DNA of 64,000 bases from Ophiura sarsii (GCA_035610835.1 CM069446.1:74633062-74697061), one strand, 5' to 3'; shown: positions 11,005 through 22,500, counted from the first letter of the stretch. Program-made: numbers and translations. Notes: generated from the letters alone by a model not told the origin.

Positions 11005-12150
11005 TAGGAAACACTACAATGCCGTATAAGCATAAGAGGGGCAACATAAGGACACAGGGCCGTAGTCATGGTACAATGTAGTCAGGAATCCTTTTGCTAT
11101 TTGTGATCATTTAGCATTGAAATTAGTTTGATAAGTGGGAGGTTTTCTACCGTGGAATGTGGAATGGTTTGCGAACAAAATATTCTCAAACAATTTAAAT
11201 TGGCTTAATTTGTCACGTAAATGACACGCGCCCAGGGGAATCACATAAACATATAAGAGGTGATCATAGTGAAGAAGTCAACAGGAGTGAATTACGTGAT
11301 TTAGGTGAGAACGTTTAATGTATGCGATGCCTCACGTACAAATGTTAATGTAGTGCCTGGTTATAGAAAGAGCTTAGCCAACAAAACAAACAAATTGGTA
11401 AATAACAAAATATGCTAGGTTACATCTCATCGGAGGTTAAACTAGTTTATACTAGTCAGTAGTGTTCTTGTAAGAGATGCACAATTATTATACATAAAGC
11501 TAATAACACGCGTGTAATTTTGACTTTAAACAGGTCGATTAACTAAACGTAATTCTCGACTAAAATGTGTTTAACTTGAACACGCGTCTAACTCACTGAA
11601 AATTGTCTAACTTTAAACATGATCGAGTATGAGATAGTTTAAGGGGTTGTTAAGTCTCAGGAACAGCCTCTGTAAAACTGCCTAAACTTCTTCATTATTC
11701 ATTTAATCTTACTATAAATCTTGAAACGGGGTGTGTGTATATGAAAATAACGGGAAGTATGATAAAGTATATTCCAGTAAAGTTGGTTAACAATTGGCTC
11801 CAAACACAGCAAAAAACCGCTCGAATTTGGCTTAAAAAATGACACTAGAATTGCAAGATATTGTGCGTTGCGCGAACTACCACGTAATCATACTGTGGTA
11901 ACGCGTCGCGTCGCAAGGGCTCACTGCCGCGGCACTATAATACGCACTCCTATAACCAATGGGAGGGGAAATTCGAATAGCAAAACAAGAGCCTCCCATA
12001 TAAGGGCACATGGGATGGGCGTGAGTACGCGCGATCATCATCATCAGTTACGCATTACGTCTTTGTTGACATGGCGCCCTCACTTATCAGTTAGTAAATG
12101 CCAGGTATATCTGTCACTGGCCAGTTCTGCTAGATTTTCTGCGTTTGTAT
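11005..12150. other. Unassigned intronic DNA
   Basis: No coding exon, RNA gene or paired terminal repeat was recognised. A 94-codon reading frame at 11,868-12,152 has no family resemblance. The stretch lies in the long intron between the exons at 8,695 and 15,764. Confidence 0.5.
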
Positions 12151-12392
12151 AGTCAATATTTAGTTTGCAATTGTTTTTGGATCATTCTTATCCACGTCTG
12201 TTTTGGTCTACCTTGTGGTCTTTTAACACTTCTTCCTATTTCTGCTAGGGACATCTTTGCTGGGGTTTTCTCTGGGAGTCTTAGGAGATGACCAAACCAG
12301 GTCATACGCCTAGTTCTTATTAAGTTGCTCCATCTGGTTTGACTCGTTCGTTGATATAACTCCTCATTAGTTACTTTGTCTTGCCAGCTTAA

Positions 12393-12750
12393 AGGTAGAT
12401 GACCCGATCACATTTTCCGATTTTCAACTTGAAGTTTTCTATTCTACATGAAAGGTCATCCTTAAAAAAGTCGTGTTCCAAAGTTTGAGTTGCATAGCTC
12501 TAATGGTTCTTATTTTAGACGCACAAGATGCTGTGAACTGTACCCATTGAGTTGTACACAAACTATATCGGTGGTTACCACCATTCGCGGTAATTCGACG
12601 TTATTTCATCGATTTCTCCGTAATTATACCGATTTAGGCCGTCAAATTTCAGTATGATGATGAGAAAAATACGAGCTTTCATATGATATGAAAATCTCCG
12701 TATGTTTGAAATAATTATGTGTTACGAAAATGTGATCGGGTCATCTACCT
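12393..12750. mobile_element. TTAA-flanked MITE inside the LINE
   Basis: The terminal inverted repeats AGGTAGATGACCCGATCACA are identical on both sides and extend about 27 bp. TTAA sits at 12,389-12,392 and 12,751-12,754. Deleting the element plus one TTAA restores the LINE reading frame across the site (the MMK/LSWQDK junction), so boundaries are base-accurate. No coding capacity. Confidence 0.92.
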
Positions 12751-12855
12751 TTAATTTCATCATTCTACGTAATAACGATCTCTGGAACACGTCGATTTTG
12801 TGTTCAGCTTTCTTGTCCATTGTCCATAGTTCACAATTATAAAGGAAGATGCTGG

Positions 12856-13341
12856 CCCAGGGGGGCCAGTCAAACATAATGGTGTACACACGCGTGACCA
12901 ACATTTTTCCAGACACCCCCTAAACAAGTTTTACCCTGCAAGCAAAATTACCCCCTAAACAAGTTTTTAGCGCGCTTTCCTTGCAAATTTTGACCCCTAA
13001 ACAAGTTCTTGCCAGAATATGACCCCTAAACAAGTTTTGTCTATTTGCGATTATGATGCTGTAGAGACGAGTGACACACATGCATTCTCAAATTGGAAAT
13101 GAGACGCTCAAAAGAAATCGCAAAAACGGGGATAACATTCTTCTGGGAACGGAGAACAAAACAAGTTACCCTAAACACGTTCGACAGGTATTTTAAGCCA
13201 CCCTTTTTCTTGAAAATCAGCGTTTTTGATACCCTTAACGCGTCACTCGCGTGACGCGTCCAACACTGAAAAAACACCCCTTTTTACGCGTTTTTTTGGT
13301 CACGCCTGTGTACACTATCATGTTTGACTGGGCCCCCCGGG
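12856..13341. mobile_element. hAT-like MITE inside the LINE
   Basis: Ends CCCAGGGGGGCCAGTCAAAC and CCCGGGGGGCCCAGTCAAAC are inverted. An 8-bp duplication GATGCTGG flanks it (12,848-12,855 and 13,342-13,349). An 8-bp duplication and CAGGGG-type ends are hAT traits. The interior has four spaced copies of acccctaaacaagtt. Removing it restores the LINE frame (FITSI/FLYNC junction). Confidence 0.92.
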
Positions 13342-13569
13342 GATGCTGGTTATGAATGAGTTAAACGTTCTTAGTTTTAAGTTCGTTGATGTTGTTCTTG
13401 AATTCATGATAAATTTCAGTTTATTGTATGCCATCATAGCCAATTGTTTCCTTCTGCAAATATCTTCATTTGTGTCCAATAAGCTGCCGAGATACTTGCA
13501 TTTCTTCCATGACTCGTTTCCGTTTCTTTTTATTGTGTATTCTTCTGTTTTGGTTTGGTTAATTTTGAG

Positions 13570-13700
13570 TACGCGCGATGTGACTCGTAAAAGGAGGGCG
13601 CCGCTATGATTGACAGCACGAAAGTCCTTATAAGGCACATGAGACGCGCAATGTGACTCGCAGATTTAATTTAGACGCGCGATGTGACTCGTAAATCGAG
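13570..13700. repeat. Three spaced copies of ACGCGCGATGTGACTCG
   Basis: Near-identical copies begin near 13,570, 13,633 and 13,674, with spacing of about 60 and 40 bp. They abut the 5' truncation point of the LINE. Confidence 0.7.
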
Positions 13701-14735
13701 TGCGCTACCACACTAGAGGCTTCAATCTCGGCAATGGGAGTTTGTGTACAGTGGCACTGGCTTGATATAACATGACGGGGTTGCTTCAAATACAGAACCC
13801 GCAGATTTAGGAGCACGCAACTAATACGCTCTCCATAGGCTTTACACACAAATGACGGCCTATTAAAACTGCTCTATTTCAAAAATTCTTCAGGGAATTT
13901 TTATGAGAATTTGCACTGTTATGCCATCAACGATTATTTATAACATATCTGAATATCAAGGCAAGTTTACCGATTACATTTTTCAGTAAATGCCGCTGAA
14001 TTGGGAAGTATTAATTTCATCACCTAATTTTCAGTCCTCAGTCTGGGAGCGGCACAGTGGCGGTAAATCGGCTGATGAAATTATAATAAAGCTCAAATCA
14101 TCCCGGTTTTTTTACAAACTTCACGTACATGTTCCACTCAACACATAGATGCGACATTCGAGAGGACATCAGCACCAACAAATGTGTCGATCTCGCACAC
14201 TCTGTGCTTGATAGGAACTATTGCTGTATACAACTTTTTGCCGGAAGTGGATTTCAATACTGAATTAGTTGTGTGCGCCCTTATAACCATTTTGGCGAGT
14301 TTATAGACGGCAAGGAAGTATGCGTACCGCCTATCAGGTGCTAAGTTTCACATACCTCAAGTAACAACTCATGAATCTCATTTGCTTATCTAGCGGTGAC
14401 CCGAGCGTAGCGAGGGTATCCCGCTAGTCCATATTATAAACGTGTACATTTTGTATTTTTTATATTATACATCACATTAATAGTTCAAAAGTTACAGCGC
14501 TTGATATATTTCATGCCTTTTTGGGTTAACATCCCATACGTTTATTAATTTGTTTGCTATAGAATAATTATCATACCAACAGTTAACCCCAAACAAAATG
14601 TGTGTGTTTAACTGATTTTCCCTATAAACACAGACTTTGCCCCGAGAGATATAATTCATGATGACTTAAACTACTAAGAGCCAGTGTTGATAAGGTCGAT
14701 CGGTATAAACTCAATTCAATACATGCACAATTATA
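13700..14735. other. Unassigned intronic DNA
   Basis: No exon, tRNA or paired element ends were recognised. It lies in the long first intron of the P5B ATPase gene. Confidence 0.45.
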
Positions 14736-15636
14736 AAGTGCTCAACAAAAGAAAGTCGTACACTTTGTTTAGGTCATTTAAAGTAACTTTCGATTATTTG
14801 TTTACCAAACAGGCTAGATAGACATTTGGATAAATCTTTTAGGCACATTTTGATTCCAGTCATAACACCTAGCAACAAAGACAAACCATGATTAGCGCCA
14901 TTTAAAGAAAATTAGTCACTTTTCAAAAGTCACATTTTCAATACACTACCCGGGAGGGAAAATGGTGTGTGTGAGGTTCACCCCGTGTGTGACACTGTCA
15001 TAACCAGGATTGACCAGCCGGTAATCGATCACACAGTGCACCCTAACCCATACATGGCACGTTGAATTTGACTTAGCCCGCGCATTGAGGGGAAATGCGC
15101 AGCGATAAAAACGGGACTGATACGGCTTATGTGCTTGTTAAAGGGGCATTAAGAGATGTGTTGGAGGCTGCGCTCTCAATTATGATAAAAACTGGGATTA
15201 GTTTATTTTTATATGTGTATAACATGTATGAACTTACACCTATAACTTGGATTAAGAAAAATCAGCCCTCTTTGTACAAGAAAACGTCGATTCAAAAATG
15301 CTCGTACAGCCGCGACGAGCATTTTACGTCCGGCAGTATCCCCCTGCAGTACGCGTGATACATAACGCGAACCATATTTGCATAGAGGGCGTTTTTCAAT
15401 AAATAGCGATGATATTGTTTTAATCAAGTTTTGCTGTGTTTTTGTTAGTAGAAACAACAATAATGGCAATTTTTAATGTTCATCTTGAATTCTGAAGTAA
15501 ATTTTTAAACATTTAAAATTTTCAACACCACTTAATGTCCCTTTAACAATTGGTGTTTTCTTCCGCGTAGTGTATTGAAAATGTGACTTTTGAAAAGTGA
15601 CTAATTTTCTGAACGACTTTCTTTTGTTGAGCACTA
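14736..15636. mobile_element. AGTGCTCAAC-type inverted-repeat element, copy 2
   Basis: Left AAAGTGCTCAACAAAAGAAA and right TTTCTTTTGTTGAGCACT termini pair. Inner arms share gaaaattagtcacttttcaa in inverse order. A family A MITE (15,142-15,542) is nested inside it. Related to 2,876-3,375. Confidence 0.78.
15142..15542. mobile_element. TTAA-flanked MITE, family A copy 3, nested
   Basis: TTAA flanks at 15,138-15,141 and 15,543-15,546; ends AGGGGCATTA and TAATGTCCCT. Relative to 2,263-2,667 it is inverted. Overlapping short reading frames on both strands come from this element and are not genes. Confidence 0.82.
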
Positions 15637-15763
15637 AAGTACAGTGCCACTAAGCTCAATTTTAAGTAACATAACTATTATCGATATTGCTATACAAATA
15701 ATTGTAATATCAGCTGCCGTAGAATAATAATAGAACTAGCAACAGGTAAAAGAAAGTACTTAC

Positions 15764-15820
15764 AATTTGTTCGCCCTTTTGTTTTTCCACAAAAACATGC
15801 GATGGTTTAGCTTGCTCCAT
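15764..15820 (-). CDS. P5B-type ATPase (ATP13A family), first coding exon
   Basis: The exon spans 15,764-15,847, with an acceptor (cttcttctgcag) and a perfect donor (GTAAGT). Translation is placed at the ATG at 15,820, giving MEQAKPSHVFVEKQKGEQI in phase 0. This joins directly to ECWGYRTN in the exon at 8,528-8,695. A short, charged, poorly conserved N-terminus leading into the GY motif is normal for ATP13A proteins. A 5' UTR of 27 bases lies in the exon and contains an upstream, out-of-frame ATG (12 codons) that overlaps the start. Further 5' UTR exons must lie at higher coordinates. Confidence 0.72.
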
Positions 15821-15949
15821 CCTGATAACGACCTGTCTTGTTCATATCTGCAGAAGAAGAGTTTTTTTTTTATTTAAGTTTTTTTAATTTTTATTTAATT
15901 TCAATTTAAAGTAGAGATGATGGACCCAAATAACGTCTGACAGACGCGG

Positions 15950-16183
15950 ATATTAGTCGGGATATTAGTTTTACCATTATACAAAACAGATTTGTGTGAG
16001 AATCCTTTCCCAACTTTCAAAGTCTATCTCAAGAATTACTGAACCAATACTAGACATGTTTGTACTTATTCTAACGCGTTTGTCATGGTGATTCCAAATA
16101 TGGTAATGACATTCAATTTTGACATTTTTGAAATATTTTGTGAACTTTTGGAATGTCGTCTGACGCTTGCCGCGTGGAAAGTG
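15950..16183. mobile_element. TTAA MITE, family B copy 2 (left end degenerate)
   Basis: The right end GCCGCGTGGAAAGTG is followed by TTAA (16,184-16,187), and the interior matches 4,681-4,918 (tggtgattccaaatatggta). The left end is eroded. Confidence 0.7.
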
Positions 16184-16234
16184 TTAAGACTGAGAACCAT
16201 GCCTTCATGTTAATTACGCAAAATCTCAGTACGC

Positions 16235-16375
16235 AATAAATCAGAAATACAGGCTATGTATAGTGACGAAAGACTTAATTTAAGGAGCACGACTGATGTG
16301 GCGTGTATAAATCAGAAATACAGGCTATGTATAGTGACGAAAGACTTCATTTGAGGAGCACGACTGATGTGGTGT
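16235..16375 (+). repeat. 69-bp tandem duplication
   Basis: Two copies of a unit starting ataaatcagaaatacaggct differ at only a few bases (taatttaag against tcatttgag), so the duplication is recent. The second copy runs into the SINE-like head that follows. Confidence 0.85.
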
Positions 16376-16560
16376 GTAGGTGTATCGCTTGGATTCTTTG
16401 GAATATCCCGGCCGCGGGTTCGATCCAAATGCTCGTAGGGCCAGGGTGCGTGTGTTGTCATTCCCTGGCCCATTTTTGCTGCGTGATATCCTTAGACGTG
16501 GACTCTAGACATATCCAATGCAACCATCCGGTCGTAGTATTAATCAGACACAACACTATT
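16365..16560 (+). mobile_element. Possible tRNA-derived SINE
   Basis: A B-box-like gcgggttcgatcc lies about 50 bp after an A-box-like gtgtaggtgtatcgcttgg. The stems are not well paired and the tail family was not recognised. Confidence 0.4.
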
Positions 16561-16953
16561 GCAACTGACTCTAATCTTAGTGTCTGACCTTATGCAGATA
16601 ACGTTATTAATTTTGAATTATAAATAACAACATTTTGTTTTCTGTTGGATTGTATACCACACTAGTGAAAGAAGATTATGTTTCAAATGTACGATTGCGC
16701 GTTTTACAGGCTTACACGCACGAGTTATCAATTATTAAGAATATAAACATGTTGAGGGGAAACACTTGCTTATGTGATTTGACTAGCTTGCTTAAAAGGT
16801 AACGCGAAAATGAGAACTCTACATTTCAAATGATTGAATTAGTAATGTGAACGTCACCCAACTATAGTCTTATCATTTGGACTAAGTTACCACACCCAAA
16901 TATAAATACATGAACATGATGAATGAGTACAAACAGTTAACAGTAGTACTTAC

Positions 16954-16971
16954 ACGAAATTCTGTCTTCAT
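16954..16971 (-). CDS. Possible alternative first exon of the P5B ATPase gene
   Basis: On the minus strand ATG AAG ACA GAA TTT CGT is followed directly by a strong donor (GTAAGTAC). It ends in phase 0, so splicing to 8,695 would give a shorter N-terminus (MKTEFR then ECWGYR). Splicing to 15,847 would hit a stop, making it only a leader. It may be purely a 5' UTR exon or chance. Confidence 0.25.
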
Positions 16972-17377
16972 AGTATACAAGCGCCAACGTCTGATATGCA
17001 TAAATTTTTATCTACAATCTAAACGCCACCACTTTGTTTACTAAATTCGTGCTTTTGTTGTAAAATAAGCCAGTAAATGCATGTACATGTATTAAGTGAA
17101 ATGTATAGTACAAATGCAGTATCATTGCGACGAAGAATGCCCGGTCACCAACAAGGGTCACAGCAAACTCCTGAATGAACGATTGGCCCGCAGCAGGTAC
17201 GAGGCGGAGTAAAATTACAAAGTGCTTTGAGTACAAGGTGCTTTGCACTTGATCCTGAACCCGCCGCTTTCGTCTTGGTAATACTTGTCAAACAGAACTA
17301 GATTTCAGTTCAAAGGTTCAACAAGATACCATACCAGTACAACCTGAATCAAATTGCGAGCAAAGAGTCCGGGCAAT

Positions 17378-17435
17378 GAGTCGGGGGGTGTGTGTGGCGG
17401 TGGGGTGGGGTGGGGTGGGGTGCGGGTGGGGGCTT
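17378..17435 (+). repeat. GGGGT tandem, G-quadruplex-prone
   Basis: Four or more consecutive ggggt units within a G-rich stretch. The surrounding 16,990-18,000 shows no recognised gene. Confidence 0.85.
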
Positions 17436-18007
17436 ACAGACGTCGAGGCAGTCTCGATCTTGAATGCGTAAAGCTTCACCGGGGAAGCCGCATAATTAGT
17501 TTATTGTGGTATATAAAGACAAATAATATGTATAAGATTATGAAATAAAAGCTGATATAAAGCTCGGGATAAAGGCAAGTTATATAATGACATGTATTGG
17601 TGAACTCTCTACGTTTAGTCTGGGTTCTCAATTGACATAAATTGGCTGTGCTTTTAAGAGGGACTGTCTAATGAGATTAGTCGACTACCCATGGTTGGGA
17701 GGGGGAGGGGCTAATGAGGTAATGGGGATGTACCGCCAAATAGGGTCCCATTTTCACCCGCTGTCAAATGAATGACCCCTTTTCAAAGCCTTTTTGGTAA
17801 ATGTATGGGTATAAAATCCTTAATGTTGCTCTTTTTCACGGACATTTTAGCAACATCTGTCAAATAATTATAGGAAAATTGATAGGTCTTCGGTAAACGT
17901 ATGAGTCCATTTCCCCTCGAAAATTGGTTAATGTAGGCCTATGGGTCATTTTTGCGTTTTGGCGGCACATCCCTACGAAAAAATATCTGAGTACCCCTCG
18001 ACTATAG

Positions 18008-18305
18008 TAGGGGAGAGCGGGGAGTGTACACCCTAGAGGCAGGTTCGCCCACCACGTGATTCTCATCATTGCGGCCACTGGTTGAAGTTGACGAACACAC
18101 AATATGTTCCGGCGTTTGTTGTGATCTTACCATGGTAACATGGCAGGTCTCCGTATAAAATGTGTCAATTATCATCTAAAAACCAGTTTCACATTACAAA
18201 AGTGGATTTTCTTCCATTTTTGATATTGAGTTTTTTCTAAAGATATTCGTACAGACGATTTTAATGTAAATCATCATTAGGTAGGTATGGGATTGGTTAT
18301 GGATT
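18008..18305. repeat. Dispersed repeat, direct copy of 8,010-8,300
   Basis: Shares about 290 bp with 8,010-8,300 in the same orientation, including gggagagcggggagtgtaca and cgtacaga(a/c)gattttaatg. Confidence 0.75.
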
Positions 18306-18309
18306 TGAT

Positions 18310-20090
18310 GCATATATAAACCCGTCATTGTATGTGGGACATGCGTGGTTATCGGGTCAATGTACTTATTGTGCTATGTATATCATTACATTTATCTGCC
18401 TCTCTGATACGAGAATATTCATAGGGTATGTTTAGTTTCCTTAATATGAAGCGAGGCATTTTTCCATGTAGAATTCCATACAAATGTATAGGTTGGAAAT
18501 GTTCTTTCCCAGCAAGCTTGGCAAATCGGTTTGACAGAAATATTAGAAGTCAAACTGCAACGAACTAACGTTGATGTACATCGACTAAATGGGTAAAAAA
18601 TGTAGCTTGTATTTCAAACCATTTATGCACTAATGCAGTCTTCATTTGCCATTTCCCTCACTTATAAGCAAAAAACGGGTGAAATTCCGATATTTGGAAC
18701 TTTTTTGGCGACAATTTCAATGTTGGCCTATGTTAGCCACTGTACAGACGAATTCAGCGGGATTTTGAGGTCAGCCATGATTAGTGACGTCATGCTTGGG
18801 ATGTTTGTTTTGGTATGTATGGAAAGAGGATCGATCCATGTCTGTATGGAGCATAAGAGCATAATACACGCATGATATGCCTATAACGTTTCAAAGCGAG
18901 CATTTCAAAAGTGTATTTCACACACGGGCATGACGGGTGCCAACACAGGTGCAGTAAAGCTAGCGGGTTTTGGAATGGACTGAAATCATAACCTTCCCAC
19001 GATGCATTTTATTTTTATGATTTGGAGCTTTAAAAGTAATATTTCCCTCTATAACATGAATCGTTAGTGAACAAAAATAACATAAATTGATAGAGCAGAA
19101 CTAGAACTGTGCAATGATGTTTTATTTTATTAACGATTCATGTTTACCCAGTTTATTCTGAATCAGGAATGGGAACCATGTACAAAATTATGAGAGTGCA
19201 CGTTTGATTAGACATGGTAATGCGACCAGCCACAATGGTTTCTGGGAAGCTCCCCTATCTTCTTTGGGATACCTCTATCTATTCCAGGTACGGTACCCAC
19301 AAAAGCTGAGACTAGGATATATGAGTGTGTAATCAATCTTTATTCAAGCAATCACTGACAAAAATTATACAATGCGAGAAAAAAGAAGGTAGATTAAAGC
19401 CCAGGACAAAAATCGGAACCACACAGTGGTCCAGGTTTAACGCAGGGCTGAACAACAAACAAAAATACATCAAATAACCACAAAAATCAATAATGTCCAA
19501 CCGGAACCAGGAGATACACAGAAATAGAGCGAACCCAGCAAAGTGGAACCAGGGGTATGTCACTGAGCTTGCCGATCGGGTCCACTTTTAAATTGAACTT
19601 AGTCAGCATAGAATTGGGGGCGCTATACCGATCAGGCGTGATGATTGTAGCAGACGACGCAACGCTGGCCACGCGTCTCTCAGACGACCCAATTTGGCAA
19701 CGGGAGTGCACCATTTTGAATTATTTTTAACAGTCATCGCCCGATTAACGATAAAAATCCTTTTAATTATGATGTATTTGTCAAAATGATAGTTTAAAAT
19801 TCGCGATTACGTGTTATTCACTACGAATTCAAAATGTAGGTTTCGCGTGGCCACCGTCGTCTGTTTAAATCTACAGCGCCCCCAAACCTATGCTGACTAA
19901 CATGCCGTTTAACCTGCCGTTAAACCGGGTTAAACATTGTTAAACGCGTTAAACGCCGGTCACGGACGCATTCCGGACGATTACTATAATTTATTCAAAT
20001 ATGCAAAAGGTCCGTTTTCGTTACGTACGTTGGTATACTACTTTCCTATCCCAAAGTTAATAGTATCCCTGGTGGAACTATGTGCAGGGA
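18310..20090. other. Unassigned DNA
   Basis: No supported gene. A minus-strand AATAAA near 19,341-19,346 lies downstream of a 75-codon minus-strand frame (19,487-19,714) of unknown nature. The pairing of the two is suggestive only. A cluster of TTAAAC words occurs at 19,905-19,955. Confidence 0.4.
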
Positions 20091-20097
20091 TAGAGAA

Positions 20098-20412
20098 TCA
20101 CACCTTGAGGTAGGGTTGATCATCGCTTCCCCAGGCTGGCTCTTGCCTCGCATTCCAAATAGTGTAGCTGCACAAAAGGGCCAACTTGCTGAGTTCCTTC
20201 ATGAATTGCCTTGATGGTTTGGCTTTGACAAAGGTGAATATTGCCTTGATATTGTTAATATTATCTGGTGTGATTAGACCACGAGATCCAATTTCAAAAC
20301 ATGTGAGGTCACAGGTAAAGCCATTATCAGAAATGTCGGAAACAAGGTTTTCGTACTTACTGGATTTACGATCATGGGCTTTCTGAATGTTAGTCTCAAA
20401 AGGTACAGTCAA
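20098..20412 (-). pseudogene. Retroelement-derived ORF fragment
   Basis: A 104-codon minus-strand frame contains VPFETNIQKAHDRKSSKY and CFEIGSRGLI. The pattern 'PFExNIxxAxxRKxxKY ... (V/I)EVGSRG' is familiar from the C-terminal part of reverse-transcriptase-bearing ORFs that are repeated in many aquatic invertebrate and fish genomes. I recognise the pattern but cannot name the clade. No reverse-transcriptase core is present, so it is a truncated relic. Confidence 0.5.
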
Positions 20413-20419
20413 TTCTATA

Positions 20420-22280
20420 AGGTGGATTGAGTTGTCTTCCTAGTCTTACTAGTCTCAGCAAAAAGCGTACTCTGCATCTCGGTTTTGGATTTTTAGGGGG
20501 GGGGGGGGGGTCTTAGTTACAGTGTTATAAAAACGTCTCAGGAGGACGAGGGTTAATAAGTGTGATAGGTCTCTAGTTCGATAAATACTCTCTTGATTAA
20601 CAATCAAGAGATTATGCAACAATGTGATAATCCCCGTTCTCTGACTAAGTAGATTCGTAAACCCTGGCGTGTCGGTATAGATTTGGGGGTACCGCGCCAT
20701 TTTGCGATATTTTGCGAAAACGATCGTGGTTATCACGTGATACGTATCGTTGAAAAAATAATTTACACTGTTTTAACGAAATGCACTATGGGATTGTGTT
20801 ACCAGCCTAAAATCAAAGAGGTCGCAAACTTGCTTACTGTATATTATTAGCCTAGCTATAATGACAAGCTAAAAGTGACATCTCTGAATGTATAAACAAA
20901 GTGTGCATGCAAAGGAGAAATTGTTGGGCACACTCGTAAAATGGTTTTACAACAAGTTTTGCTATCATTATCAAACTGAACTCAAGTTAAATCACTTATT
21001 TATCGAGCAATAATATAATTGTTTATACGCATTATAGTCATTTGAAAGCTTCTTTATTTAGCTACACTCTGTGAATAAATCAAGTATTTATATTACTGTA
21101 AGTCAGGGGTGGCGGTGGCGTTGTGTACAATCTCTATGGGGAATGTAGAAAATGTTCCCAATTCTATACGTTCAAATTACAATATCTCTGTATGGTACAA
21201 ACATGATTTTGCTCTCATTTTATAGATTGTTTTATATTCTATAAGTTTCTGTTTCAACACACGTGTCAACTATTACGTAACAATTGTAACCACGAATAGA
21301 TTGCATTTGTCCTTGGCTTTTCCCTATTCACTACACAGTGAACTTGCCCTAATTCATCGGTTTTACATACATGACTATAGCAACAGAATTCTTCAACAGA
21401 TAATATTAAAATTATACATTTTTGGAAAGCTCTCAAATAGGGGAATTCAAAAATCCTGCTTAAATCAGGATAGGGTGAATAGCCAAAATATATGTGAAAA
21501 CTCTAATAAATATGAAATGTAAACGTTTGCGCTCATTTACTTCCCGATATAGTATATTTCAACAAGTTACCCTTGACAACCATTATGTTCTGATGGGTAA
21601 ATTGCATGAGGAACTAATATGCACAGTAAAATGATGATTGGGATAGGAATAAAAAAAAATATCGAGCTTTCATCAAAATATGAAAAAAATATCGATATTC
21701 TTTGAACATTCTTAATCACAAGATGTTACCATTAGGTCCTATGCAAATTCTAATCACATATTTGGATTTCTTGTGAGATTACCGCTCAGAAAATATATAC
21801 TTTTTATGGGATAGAACAAGTAGTTATTGCGATATGCTAATTCGAATCTCAGATGGTGCAAAACGTAAATATCTGGACATGCAAACGGGAAGGGTGGCGA
21901 GTTCGAACCACATGGCCTTAGAGAATTAACAACAAGGGAATTGACAACAAGGAATTGAATATGAGGCCAGAAACATGATGGAGTCATCCATGCAGGTAAC
22001 CCCGTTTGAAATTCCCACTCCCTGTAATGCCTTCCATAGGGGGTATGACCGTATGAATGTCAAATGGAATATCCCAAATGTAAAAGAGTGATAAGAATGG
22101 AATGGCGGGCATTACCGTGAGAAGTGGTAACATTTAACTTTATATAAGGAATGTGACAGTCAGTTGTTGATTAAAATAAAAAAGATGTCCCTCGTTACAT
22201 TCTTAGTACATTTTTACCGAGTTATTGCTTAATTAATGTTTCAAAACTGGCATTGCATGATTACAATATTCAAACGAAAT
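20420..22280. other. Unassigned intergenic DNA
   Basis: Contains a G15 run at 20,496-20,510. No gene, RNA or paired element ends were recognised. Confidence 0.4.
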
Positions 22281-22284
22281 ACAA

Positions 22285-22500
22285 AATCCTACCTGTATAC
22301 GGGATCCTTCTACTTACGTTATTATACAATGCTCAAGAATCAGGATTAATGGTTTGCCATCATGCCTTGGTAATCCATGCGGGTGTATAACAACTGTTGT
22401 CACTGGTTAAAGGGCGAAGAAAAGATTAATTACAAATGAATCGTACGAGTTATTTCTCGCCCTTTTGGCGTTCAATAATCAAAACGATTCAAGTCACAGA
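22285..22500. repeat. Dispersed repeat, diverged copy of 32,157-32,370
   Basis: Shares cttctacttacgttatt, aatgctcaag, ggtaatccatgcgggtgta and the later gacgttcat/ggcgttcaat words with 31,800-32,370. It lacks the 31,833-32,156 insertion, so it shows that insertion's empty site. Confidence 0.6.

Larger units (their letters stand above)
12153..13570 (-). pseudogene. Non-LTR retrotransposon (LINE) 3' fragment with two nested MITEs
   Basis: Minus-strand remnant of a LINE ORF2 C-terminus, ending at a stop (12,153-12,155). Parts in order are 13,342-13,566 (INQTKTEEYTI, KKCKYLGSLLD), 12,751-12,855 (FLYNCELWTM, FQRSLLRRMM) and 12,153-12,392 (WFGHLLRLPEKTPAKM, KRPQGRPKQTWI). These motifs are typical of the region after the reverse transcriptase in apurinic-endonuclease LINEs, possibly the RTE or a related clade. 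Removing the elements at 12,856-13,341 and 12,393-12,750, keeping one copy of each target duplication, joins the three parts in one open frame. The 5' end is truncated near 13,570. It lies in a P5B ATPase intron on the same strand. Confidence 0.85.

Noticed and set aside
11868..12152. 94-codon plus-strand reading frame
   Set aside because: Basic, low-information sequence without family resemblance, ending at the 3' end of the minus-strand LINE.
19487..19714. 75-codon minus-strand frame upstream of an AATAAA
   Set aside because: No family, no splice support. The poly(A) word alone is too common in AT-rich DNA to call a gene.
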